Made by a program: the position numbers and the translations under genes. From DATAYF01 sp036272735 (lineage in GTDB: Bacteria > Chloroflexota > Ktedonobacteria > Ktedonobacterales > Ktedonobacteraceae), in assembly GCA_036272735.1 (NCBI GenBank), contig DATAYF010000132.1, positions 1 through 17,716 of the forward strand: a DNA stretch of 17,716 nt. Reading direction: 5' to 3'. Below the pieces are notes generated by a model, which made no database searches, was not told the DNA's origin, and was given only the letters and a program-made list of their open reading frames with translations. Of the stretch, positions 7,255 to 15,600 are shown one piece after another. How positions within the stretch are numbered: position 1 is the stretch's first letter; each line of letters begins with the position of its first letter.

Positions 7255-9225
7255 ATGTCACAACTGACGACTCCCCGCAAGTTAAAGCGTGCGGAAAGTT
7301 TTTTAGGCGTCCACTTTGATTTTCATGCTGGCGAAGACTCAACGGCGGTAGGTGAGCGGGTAACGCGCACAATGGTTGAAGATATCATCGAGCTGGTGCA
7401 GCCCGATTACATCCAATGTGATTGCAAGGGACACTATGGATATTCTAGCTATCCGACCAGGGTTGGCTATCGCGCCCCTGGCATTATTGGGGATCCTTTG
7501 AAGATCTGGCGCGAGGTGACTGAGGAGCATGGAGTGGCGCTGTATATGCACTACTCTGGTGTCTGGGATACCACCGCCTTAAAGCATCATCCCGAGTGGG
7601 CGCGCATTGATGAGCACGGCAACCGTGATCCTGATATGACCTCGACCTTTGGGTCGTATGTGGACCAGTTATTGATCCCCCAGTTGGAAGAGTTGTGCGA
7701 TGAATATCACGTCGATGGTGTCTGGATCGATGGCGATTGCTGGGCGACGCGACGCGATTACGCGGAGGCGGTGATCTCCGCATTCCGTGCGGAGACTGAT
7801 ATCCAGGACGTGCCGCGATCTCCTGATGATTCTCACTACTTCGAGTTTTCCCAGTTTTGCCGCGAGGGGTTCCGTCGCTATTTGCATCACTATGTCGATG
7901 AACTGCATACGCACCATCCCGATTTTCAGATTGCCAGTAACTGGGCCTTCAGTTCAAGGATGCCAGAGCCCGTCAGCGTGAATGTCGACTTTCTCTCTGG
8001 CGATTACACCTTGCAGGACAGCATTAACAGTGCACGCCTGGAAGGCCGTTGCCTCAGGCTCCAGGGGAAGCCGTGGGATCTCATGGCCTGGAGTTTTGGT
8101 GGACGGCATAATCATCTGGAGCACCTGGAAGACTTTTCGACCAAGTCGATCGTACAATTGCAGCGCGAGGCTGCCATCGTACTAGCACTTGGCGGCGGCT
8201 TCCAGGCCTACTTCCAGCAAGACCGCAATGGCGCAATCTTTCCCTGGCAGATGAAGTTGATGCAGGAAGTGGCTGAGTTCTGTCGCGCACGCCAGGCGGT
8301 GTGTCATCGTGCTGAACATGTACCACAGGTGGCCCTGCTCTATGCCGGTTCGGCCTTATATCGCCATGCGCAGGGCCTGTTCGATGTATACGGAGGCGAA
8401 CTGCGTCCAATGCGAGGGGTATTGCAGGCGCTCTTAGAACGGCAGTATTCCGTCGATATTCTGATGGAACACCAGTTAAATGATCAACTGGCAGAATATC
8501 CTCTTCTTATTGTGCCCGAATGGAATTTCCTTGAGCCTGATGTCAAGGATGCCCTGCTCGCTTACACACGTAATGGTGGCAAATTGTTGCTGATCGGGCC
8601 ACGTAGTGCGGCCCTCTTTGAGCAGGAGCTGGATGTGAGTCTGGAGGGTAACGTCAGTGAAGAAGCCTTTTATCTCGAACATGGTGGCTGGTTAGCCAGA
8701 GTGAGTGCTGCTGTCCAGCAGGTGCGATTAGGCACGTCTGCCAGGGCTTACGGGCGTCGGTATACAAGTAACGATAACATCGGCTCATCATTGGTTACAG
8801 CCTCGATCACTGAATATGGCAGAGGGAAGATCGCCGCTATCTACTTCAATATTGGTGAGCGCTATAGCGAAGCGACGACGACTGTTGTTCGTGATTTTCT
8901 GGATGCGCTGGTACGTGAGCTGTTTCCCACCCCACTGGTTCAGGTGACTGGATCACACCTCGTCGATGTCATCGTAAATCGAGTGCAGGGCAAACTGGCT
9001 ATTAATCTGGTCAATACGGCCGGGCCCCATGCGGACCACAATGTGCATGTCTTCGATGAGATTCCGCCAGTTGGCCCACTGATCATTACCATACGCAGCC
9101 AGGAGCGTCCGCAGAAAATCACACAGCATCCCACGGGTGCGGATGTACCTTTCACCTGGGACGAGGGAGTTGTCACCCTCTCACTGCCCCGTCTGGAGGT
9201 ACATGACGTCCTGATGGTGGAATAG
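7255..9225 (+). CDS. Putative glycoside hydrolase, GH29/GH151 alpha-L-fucosidase-like
   Basis: The 656-aa protein has no signal peptide and should be cytoplasmic. The N-terminal part (about 15-340) looks like a TIM-barrel hydrolase: GVHFDFH on the first strand, QPDYIQCDCKGHYGYSSYP, GVALYMHYSGVWD, and HVDGVWIDGDCW. The last matches the W-x-D-G nucleophile strand of alpha-L-fucosidases, making Asp159 the candidate nucleophile. Residues about 345-470 resemble the Rossmann-like trimerisation domain of such enzymes (ALLERQYSVDILMEHQL, YPLLIVPEWNFL, NGGKLLLIGP), followed by a beta-rich C-terminus. ATG 7255 has AGGAAAGGA 8 bases upstream. The gene sits 45 bases after the permease and ends at a terminator, so it probably cuts sugars imported by that system. 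Alpha-fucosidase specificity is supported mainly by the fuconate dehydratase nearby; another substrate is possible. Confidence 0.75.
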   Translation: MSQLTTPRKLKRAESFLGVHFDFHAGEDSTAVGERVTRTMVEDIIELVQPDYIQCDCKGHYGYSSYPTRVGYRAPGIIGDPLKIWREVTEEHGVALYMHYSGVWDTTALKHHPEWARIDEHGNRDPDMTSTFGSYVDQLLIPQLEELCDEYHVDGVWIDGDCWATRRDYAEAVISAFRAETDIQDVPRSPDDSHYFEFSQFCREGFRRYLHHYVDELHTHHPDFQIASNWAFSSRMPEPVSVNVDFLSGDYTLQDSINSARLEGRCLRLQGKPWDLMAWSFGGRHNHLEHLEDFSTKSIVQLQREAAIVLALGGGFQAYFQQDRNGAIFPWQMKLMQEVAEFCRARQAVCHRAEHVPQVALLYAGSALYRHAQGLFDVYGGELRPMRGVLQALLERQYSVDILMEHQLNDQLAEYPLLIVPEWNFLEPDVKDALLAYTRNGGKLLLIGPRSAALFEQELDVSLEGNVSEEAFYLEHGGWLARVSAAVQQVRLGTSARAYGRRYTSNDNIGSSLVTASITEYGRGKIAAIYFNIGERYSEATTTVVRDFLDALVRELFPTPLVQVTGSHLVDVIVNRVQGKLAINLVNTAGPHADHNVHVFDEIPPVGPLIITIRSQERPQKITQHPTGADVPFTWDEGVVTLSLPRLEVHDVLMVE

Positions 9226-9256
9226 GGAGGCACACTTTTCTGTGCGCAGATAAAAA

Positions 9257-9302
9257 GGATGGTGGACACGTTTTGTCGAGCAACGTGTATCCACCACCCT
9301 TT
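9257..9302 (+). terminator. Rho-independent-type terminator after the glycosidase gene
   Basis: A long stem pairs TGGTGG plus ACACGTT (9260-9272) with AACGTGT plus CCACCA (9282-9297), with a 2-base AT bulge and extra GG/CC at the base. Only a short T-run (9300-9302) follows. A smaller hairpin, GCACA/TGTGC (9230-9245), precedes it. It marks the probable end of the transport-hydrolase transcript. Confidence 0.6.
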
Positions 9303-9334
9303 AATCCTGATTCTGTAATGAGAAATGAGGAGTT

Positions 9335-9508
9335 ATGACGGGATATCAAGAAGACACCCTGGGGCTTCCAACGATAAGGTCTGATGAGACGTGCTCTCCA
9401 CCAGAATGGGCACTTTTGCAGCGTTCGCTGCTTGATGAGATGCAACGTGCTTGCGTAGAATTCGTCGATCGCTATACGCTGCCAGATGGAACGCTTCAGT
9501 GGTGGTAA
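9335..9508 (+). pseudogene. N-terminal remnant of an unidentified gene, cut by a MITE-like element
   Basis: A normal ATG with GAGGAGT 2 bases upstream opens a 57-residue frame (EWALLQRSLLDEMQRACVEF, VDRYTLPDGTLQW) that stops at TAA where the inverted-repeat element begins. The peptide reads like the amphipathic N-terminus of a larger enzyme and not like a complete small protein. I recall similar starts on long uncharacterised proteins near sugar ABC operons, but cannot confirm the family. The last Trp and stop codon are supplied by the element. The rest of the gene is missing; a possible C-terminal piece lies at 9912-10022. Confidence 0.55.
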
Positions 9509-9911
9509 TAGGCGTGAAGAGTGAGCCGGTTTTTGGGTGTGCGCGGACAGTTTTGGGCGAAGGGTGAGCAGCTCATCTATTGCTGATGAGCAACATGGCT
9601 CTACAAGCAGATTTGCAACTTTCAATAGTGTAAATTCACGAGCAAATTTGCTTGAATTGTGAGCTTCTGTTGCCCTGTTCCGGCCTGGCTTGGGGCCGAA
9701 AGGGGCGCGTCTCGCCGGGTTTCCTGTTACTATAGACCACACATAACAGGCAAAAACAGTAAAATTCGCACACGAATTTACAGAAACGATTGAGAACGAT
9801 CCGCTTCTCAAGAGGTTTCTCTCGTCGCCAATAGTTGAGCCGTTCACTCTTCGCGCTGATTGTTCACTCTTCACCCAAAAATCTGTCAACTCGTCGCATT
9901 TACTACCACCA
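9500..9911. mobile_element. MITE-like non-coding element, 412 bp, imperfect terminal inverted repeats
   Basis: The first and last 40 bases (9500-9539, 9872-9911) are inverted repeats matching at 30 of 40 positions. Both start TGGTGGTA and end in the common block TTTTTGGGTG. A subterminal motif of type GYGAAGRGTGARC occurs twice in direct orientation at the left (9514, 9557) and twice inverted at the right (9842-9856, 9862-9876). The interior is rich in hairpins: GCTCATC/GATGAGC (9571-9591), CCTGTTA/TAACAGG (9723-9750), GTAAAATTCG/CGAATTTAC (9759-9781, one bulge) and TTGAGAA/TTCTCAA (9790-9811). No credible gene lies inside. Target duplication is not evident. The element separates remnants of lost coding sequence. 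Confidence 0.65.
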
Positions 9912-10022
9912 GCCTTGCGCTTGCTGCCGTGGATTCGGTCGACCACCTTCAAATCGGTTGTGGAGGCGTATCGTCAAGAAGCAAAACGTCTTATTTTAGG
10001 CGATGAAGCCTCGAATGCATAA
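9912..10022 (+). pseudogene. C-terminal remnant of a lost gene
   Basis: An open frame without a start runs from the border of the MITE-like element to TAA at 10020-10022 (LRLLPWIRSTTF, VVEAYRQEAKRLILGDE). The amphipathic, charged end looks like a protein C-terminus. It may be the tail of the gene whose start is at 9335, in which case several hundred codons were lost, or the tail of a different gene. It lies 39 bases upstream of the fuconate dehydratase start, which fits an original operon neighbour. Confidence 0.4.
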
Positions 10023-10061
10023 ATTGAGACCATAGTCTGGTAAATACAAGGAGGATCTTAT

Positions 10062-11372
10062 TTGGCTACAACAATTCTCAACCTCAAAACCTACGATATC
10101 CGCTTTCCGACCTCGCGTACCCTTGATGGCTCAGACGCGATGAATCCGACCCCGGACTACTCGGCGGCGTATGTTATTCTCGAAACCGACCATCCGGCAG
10201 GTCTGGCAGGGCACGGACTCACCTTTACGATTGGACGGGGAAACGAAGTGTGCGTGGCCGCGATCAATGCCCTGGCTCCACTCGTAGTCGGGCGCACCCT
10301 TGAGTCTTTCACGGCCAACATGGCCGGTTTCTGGCACCATCTCACCGGCGACAGCCAGTTGCGCTGGATTGGACCGGAAAAGGGCGCGATCCACCTGGCA
10401 ACCGGCGCGGTCGTCAATGCTGTCTGGGATCTGTGGGCTAAGATAGAAGGCAAACCGCTCTGGAAGCTGCTGACGGATATGAGTCCCGAGCAGATCGTGG
10501 CCTGTATCGACTTCCGCTATATCAACGATGCACTCACCCCCGATGAGGCTCTGGAGTTGTTACGTTACAATGAATCAACCAAAGCCACGCGCATTGCAGA
10601 GATCCTGGAACACGGTTATCCAGCTTACACCACAACTGCTGGCTGGTCGGGCTACAGCGATGAGCGTATGCGCCAGCTCTGCCGCGAAGCACTGGCCAGT
10701 GGCTGGACCCATTTCAAACTGAAAGTCGGGTTGGGACCAGAGGAAGATATCCGGCGCGCTCATGTGATGCGCGAGGAGATCGGGCCAGAGCGCATTATGA
10801 TGATGGATGCAAATCAGGTGTGGGATGTGGAAACGGCAATTGAACAGATGGCGGGCCTGGCAGAGTTCTCCCCCTTATGGATCGAGGAACCGACCAGCCC
10901 GGACGATATTCTCGGCCACGCGGCTATCGCACGCGCGGTCGCGCCGATTCGCGTCGCGACCGGTGAGCATGTTCAGAACCGTATCATCTTCAAACAACTC
11001 TTCCAGGCCAATGCCATTGGTATCTGCCAGATCGATGCCTGCCGTGTGGGTGGTGTCAATGAGATCCTGGCGATCCTACTGTTGGCTGCTAAATTTGGCG
11101 TGCCGGTTTGCCCGCACGCGGGTGGTGTCGGTCTGTGCGAGTATGTCCAGCATCTCTCGATCTTTGACTATATCAGCGTCAGCGCCTCCCTGGACTCCCG
11201 CATGATTGAGTATTCGGCCTATCTGCATGAACATTTTGTCAATCCCCTGCTCATCAAGGATGCACACTATCTGCCACCGCAAGCGCCAGGCTATAGCGCG
11301 ACCATGCTCCCCGAGTCGATCGCAACCTATACCTATCCGACCGGGGCCGCGTGGATGCAGGAAAGGAGTTGA
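10062..11372 (+). CDS. fucD: L-fuconate dehydratase (enolase superfamily)
   Basis: The 436-aa protein converts L-fuconate to 2-keto-3-deoxy-L-fuconate in the non-phosphorylative L-fucose pathway (cytoplasm, Mg-dependent). It carries the family N-terminal signature TLDGSDAMNPTPDYSAAYV and the full catalytic set: KLK with Lys219/Lys221 (general base), metal ligands Asp249 (MDANQ), Glu275 (IEEP) and Glu302 (GEHVQN), and His352 (PHAGGVGL). These lie one residue after the positions known in the Xanthomonas enzyme, and the length matches. The start is TTG at 10062, chosen because AAGGAGG lies exactly 7 bases upstream. The mutarotase start follows after 2 bases, so the two are co-transcribed. Related acid-sugar dehydratases are a less likely alternative. 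No clear promoter is visible upstream, where the MITE-like element and a gene remnant lie. Confidence 0.93.
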   Translation: MATTILNLKTYDIRFPTSRTLDGSDAMNPTPDYSAAYVILETDHPAGLAGHGLTFTIGRGNEVCVAAINALAPLVVGRTLESFTANMAGFWHHLTGDSQLRWIGPEKGAIHLATGAVVNAVWDLWAKIEGKPLWKLLTDMSPEQIVACIDFRYINDALTPDEALELLRYNESTKATRIAEILEHGYPAYTTTAGWSGYSDERMRQLCREALASGWTHFKLKVGLGPEEDIRRAHVMREEIGPERIMMMDANQVWDVETAIEQMAGLAEFSPLWIEEPTSPDDILGHAAIARAVAPIRVATGEHVQNRIIFKQLFQANAIGICQIDACRVGGVNEILAILLLAAKFGVPVCPHAGGVGLCEYVQHLSIFDYISVSASLDSRMIEYSAYLHEHFVNPLLIKDAHYLPPQAPGYSATMLPESIATYTYPTGAAWMQERS

Positions 11373-11374
11373 GA

Positions 11375-11590
11375 ATGCGCCGGATTGGACAGGTCATTGG
11401 GGTCAAACTGGAACACATTGAAGCTTACGAGCGCATGCATGCAACAGTCTGGCCTGAAGTGCTCGCGATGATTCATGCCTGTAATATTCGGAATTATTCT
11501 ATTTTTCGCCATGGCGCATTGCTCTTTGCTTATATGGAATACATCGGCGAAGACTTCGCTTTATTAGGACAGAGAAGAGGAAAGAAGAAA
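11375..11590 (+). pseudogene. L-fucose/L-rhamnose mutarotase (COG3254 type), C-terminally truncated
   Basis: The frame starts MRRIGQVIGVKLEHIEAYER with the family active-site residues Tyr18, His22 and Tyr41 in their standard positions (RNYSIF around Tyr41). This enzyme interconverts alpha and beta anomers of the deoxyhexose before dehydrogenation, and in fucose clusters it serves L-fucose. Homology ends near 11560 after EYIGEDFA. A normal family member has about 40 more residues, including the Trp-rich C-terminal segment needed for the dimer and pocket. The frame instead runs through a 30-base purine-rich leader directly into the next gene, without a stop. A deletion between the two genes explains this. 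Whether a fused polypeptide is made is unknown; the mutarotase is probably inactive. Confidence 0.8.
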
Positions 11591-12460
11591 ATGCCAGAGG
11601 CTGGGTATACACTCATTACTGGAGCAAGTGGCTTTATAGGCACTGCATTAGCGCACCAGCTCTCTACCGAGCGTCAGGTGGTGTGCCTGTCACGAAAGAA
11701 GCCCCAAGGTGACATGGCATTCGTGCAGGGTGAGTTCCACTCATTCGAGGATCTGCGTCATCTGGACGGGTTCGACATATCGTGCGTGGTACACCTTGCC
11801 TCTGTGACAGGAGGCTGTTCAGAAGAGGACGGCTTGGCCATCAACGTCCTTGGTACACGCCGCTTGATACGCTATGCAATCGATAGGGGCTGTCGCAAAT
11901 TTGTCATGGCTAGCTCCATTGCGGCTGTTGGCTGTCTGAGTGCAGATTTTCTGCCCCTTCAGGTGCCAATCCCCGACGACCATCCGTGCCTGGCTCGAGA
12001 TGCGTATGGCCTCTCCAAAGCCATGATGGAAGACCTGACACGTTATTTCCATGGTGTGATTCCTGATAGCGATTTCATTAGTCTTCGCTTCGCCGTGGTA
12101 GACGATCCATCCGCACGCCCCACGCTCTACAGTCTCGACACCATGCCCCGCACGCCGTTTGTCGAACTGGGACACGTCACGCTGAGCGATGCTCTGCGCG
12201 CGCTGATCCTCGCCGTTAGAGCCCCAACGCAGCCCAGCGTGCGCGTATTTAATGTGGTTGGTATGGACGCCAATTGTAGCGACCCTATCCCCATCATGTT
12301 GAGGGCCTGTTTGGGACCGCGCAGCAAACAACTGGATCTATCATGGTATGACAGCCCAGAACATGCATATGACGCGTTGTACGCAATGGACAAGATCGAA
12401 AAAGGTCTAGGTTTCTCACCGAAGGAATCAACGCGGGTGAGAATAAGGGAGAGGATCTGA
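11591..12460 (+). CDS. NAD(P)-dependent epimerase/dehydratase family protein (extended SDR)
   Basis: The 289-aa protein has an N-terminal Rossmann motif TGASGFIG (residues 10-17), the VVHLAS strand, catalytic Ser in MASSIAAVG, and the YGLSK pair Tyr139/Lys143. This is the pattern of extended SDRs such as nucleotide-sugar epimerases and sugar dehydrogenases. ATG 11591 is preceded by AGAGGAAAGAAG, a usable ribosome site. The frame is also open upstream into the truncated mutarotase (from 11375), so a 361-residue fusion is possible. Position after the fuconate dehydratase suggests a sugar dehydrogenase role. However, known L-fucose dehydrogenases are classical short SDRs or aldo-keto reductases, so the substrate is open. 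It may also be a gene brought next to the operon by the deletion that cut the mutarotase. Confidence 0.8.
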   Translation: MPEAGYTLITGASGFIGTALAHQLSTERQVVCLSRKKPQGDMAFVQGEFHSFEDLRHLDGFDISCVVHLASVTGGCSEEDGLAINVLGTRRLIRYAIDRGCRKFVMASSIAAVGCLSADFLPLQVPIPDDHPCLARDAYGLSKAMMEDLTRYFHGVIPDSDFISLRFAVVDDPSARPTLYSLDTMPRTPFVELGHVTLSDALRALILAVRAPTQPSVRVFNVVGMDANCSDPIPIMLRACLGPRSKQLDLSWYDSPEHAYDALYAMDKIEKGLGFSPKESTRVRIRERI

Positions 12461-12483
12461 TACCGCATTGCGTCACGAGAAAT

Positions 12484-12505
12484 CTTACCCGCGGATAAGG
12501 TTTTT
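12484..12505 (+). terminator. Weak terminator after the SDR gene
   Basis: CTTACC (12484-12489) and GGATAAG (12493-12499) form a short stem with a mismatch and a 3-base loop, directly followed by GTTTTT. The stem is weak, so this is only a candidate. The gap 12461-12658 otherwise holds the promoter of the next gene. Confidence 0.35.
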
Positions 12506-12560
12506 GCGCTGTTTTTCCTCGTTAGGCGTCCCACGGGGTATCCGGCGGCCCGATCTTGAA

Positions 12561-12589
12561 TTGATCTTTAACACTACGTATGCTATGAT
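12561..12589 (+). promoter_or_regulatory. Extended -10 promoter of the FHA-ABC transporter gene
   Basis: TTGATC (12561-12566; 4 of 6), a 17-base spacer and TATGAT (12584-12589; 5 of 6), with TG one base before the -10 (an extended -10). This gives a transcript start near 12596, about 60 bases before the chosen start codon. It indicates that the transporter is transcribed separately from the fucose genes. Confidence 0.65.
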
Positions 12590-12658
12590 GCAAAAAACAA
12601 ATTAAAGTAGTAAAAATGTGGAATAGGGCATGGGCGTGTGGAAACAGGACAGAATCCT

Positions 12659-15600
12659 ATGAGCGGCGTGGCGCTGCAATTTATCAGTGGGCCACTGACG
12701 GGGAAATTTATCACTATTCAAAAACCGGTGACGGAGATTGGTCGCGATGGACATAACGATATCGTGGTATTCGATCCCAGAATGTCCAGGCGTCACGCGC
12801 GCATTCGTTGGCTGAATGGATGCTGGACGATAGAAAACCTCTCGCAAAATAGCTTTGTGGCGATTAACCAGCAGCGCACCCAACAGGGGAGACTGCATCA
12901 TAAATGCGTGGTGCACCTGGGGAAGAATAGCTCCTTTGTCTTTCTCTGGCAATCTGCCAGGTCTGCCATACCATCCTCGCTTGCTTTAGCCGAGACAATG
13001 CTACTTGAAGGATCTCTACGCCAACCTCTTGAACTTCCTATAGCCAAAAACCTGTATCCTGTTGTGCCCTCGTCGCGCTTTCCTGGCAATGTTCCGCGCA
13101 GCGCTCCGCGCAGCGCCTCCCCTACGGCAACGGTCGTCGCTCATGGTGAGCCATCGCTCATCGTCAGCAGCAATCTTCATGGTCAGCAGCAGGAGCACGC
13201 GCTGAAAAGAGACGTGCAGACGTTCAGCATTGGGCGTAGTTCCACAAATGCTATTGTGATTAATGAGTCGGTGGTGTCTGCTCTGCACGCGCAAATTATT
13301 CGCGAGGGTGGGAGCCTGGTGCTGGTTCATCCGCATCCGGCGCGTGGCAGAACGTCAAACGGGTTATGGTACCAGGGGCATCGCGTTAGTGGGGATGAGC
13401 AGTTTCGTCGGCCGCTGGTGCACGGCGATATTTTCCGTATCGGCGATGAGCATGGCACGCTGGTCACGCTGAGCTACGATGATGGCCTGGACACGCCTTC
13501 AGAAGCATTGCCCGCGTTACAACCAACGCCATTAAACGGCACTCGATTGACAATCGGCCGAGCGCCTGATAATATAGTAATACTCAACCATCCACAGGTT
13601 TCCTCGTATCATGCTGTGCTGGAAAAACTAGAGGGCGGCTATCGCATTACTGACACCAATAGCACAAATCACGTCTATGTAAATGAAGACCTTGCCACTA
13701 CGCAATTGCTCAGAACGGGCGATGACATTCGTATTGGTCCCTATCGTCTCACCTACACCGGAACCGAGTTGCGGCCCTATGATGAGAGCAGCAACATTCG
13801 TATCGATGCCCTCAACCTCAAAAAAGCTGGCAACAAAGGGGTTATACTGCTCAACGATATTTCGCTGGTCATTCCTCCGCGCACCTTTGTCGCCATCGTA
13901 GGTGGATCGGGCACGGGCAAGTCAATGCTGATGGATGCCTTGAACGGTCTGCGACCGGCGTACGAAGGTTCTGTACTCTATAACGGCGTTGATTACTATC
14001 ACAACCTCGCGACCTTCAGTCCGCAACTGGGCTACGTGCCGCAGGACGATATTGTGCACCGCGAATTGACAGTTGAGCGCGCGCTCTATTATGCCGCTCG
14101 CTTGCGTCTCCCCAGCGACTTCACGCGTGAACAGATCCGCTGGCGTATCGACGAGGTGCTCGAAGACGTGGATATGGTCGAGCGACGTGATCTGCTGGTG
14201 AGCAAGCTCTCTGGCGGGCAGTGTAAACGTGTCTCGATTGCCCTCGAACTGCTTGCCAACCCTGGCGTCTTTTTTCTGGACGAGCCCACTTCGGGCCTGG
14301 ACCCTGGCCTGGATCGCAAAATGATGTCGCTCTTGCGCCGACTCGCTGATCGAGGGCGCACGATCATCCTGGTGACACACGCCACCAATAATATCAACGC
14401 CTGCGACTATGTCTGCTTCCTGGCGCAAGGTGGACGGCTGGCCTATTATGGTCCTCCCAACGAGGCAAAAACGTACTTTGGCAAGACCGATTTTGCCGAG
14501 ATTTATAGCGCACTTGAGCCGTCGAAGGAGCAGCCAGCCATCCCACAGCAGGCCGAGAGTCGCTTCCTGGCATCAACCGCGTACCAGCGCTACGTTACGG
14601 CACCACTGAAAGAAGGCCAGGTGCTGCTCGCGCAAAAGCAGAAGCAGGCCGCCGTGCACCCGCCAAAGAAAACCCGCAAACGTGCCAGGCGTGGCAACCC
14701 GTGGGCGCAGTTTACGCTGCTCTCGCTGCGTTATCTCGAATTGCTCAAAAACGACGTGGGCAACCTGCTCATCTTGCTGCTGCAGGCCCCCTTGATCGCC
14801 ATTATGTTGGTGCTGATGGCTCGTTTTGAGGTGGGTGCGGGCATCTTCAACGCCCACAGCCTGGCGCAGTGCCACACCCAGATCCTCACCGTGTCCGGTC
14901 CGTTGGCCTTGCCCCAGGCGCGCAGTGCTGAGCAGATCGATTGCGGTCGCGTGCTGACCTTTCTGAACACGAATCACCAGGGACAGTCGTACGCGCGCAC
15001 GCAAGGCGGCCAGGAGCAGGCGTTACAAAACTTTATCGTGCCAGGGCTGGGAGCCAACGCACAGAAGGTGTTGTTTATCATGGCGTTCGCCACCGTGCTC
15101 TTTGGCTGCATCAACGGTGCACGCGAGATCGTCAAAGAAGCGCCGATTTACAGGCGCGAACGCACGGTGAGTCTGGGTATTCTGCCGTATATGTTCTCGA
15201 AAATCGCCGTGCTTGGGCTGTTGTGCCTCTTCCAGAGCGCGGTGCTGGTCGGTATCGTGGAGCTTGGAGAGCCGTTGCACCAGGGGATCTGGTTGCCGCC
15301 ACTGCTGGAAACCTACATCACTCTGGCCCTGACCTCGCTGGCTGGTCTGATGATGGGCCTGACGATTTCGTCGATTGCCCCCAACAACGACCGCGCCATT
15401 AGTTTCGTGCCAATCATTCTCATTCCGCAGGTCATCTTCTCAGGGGCCATCATCCCGCTCAAGGATTGGCTCACCCAGATACTGGCCGTCGTTTTCCCCA
15501 CGCGTTGGGCCATGGCGGCGCTGGGTTCCTCTATCGGCCTGCATGCCGACCAGGTCGGGGGTGACACACTTTTCGGCGCTGACTACACGTACCATAGCCG

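Noticed and set aside
9500..9911. CRISPR-like array from the repeated GAAGAGTGA motif
   Set aside because: There are only four short copies, in two opposite orientations, with irregular spacing; they fit subterminal repeats of an inverted-repeat element.
9173..9952. Open frame of 259 codons on the minus strand
   Set aside because: It overlaps the end of the glycosidase gene, the terminator, the gene remnant and the inverted-repeat element. Its peptide has no recognisable domain, and its length comes from chance lack of stops.
11819..12331. 170-codon minus-strand frame
   Set aside because: It is antisense to the SDR gene, with no recognisable motif or ribosome site.
14573..15402. Long antisense and alternate-frame readings (143 and 153 codons) inside the FHA-ABC gene
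   Set aside because: They lie inside a clear transporter gene with a strong codon pattern and encode Arg/His-rich, low-complexity peptides typical of shadow frames in GC-rich genes.
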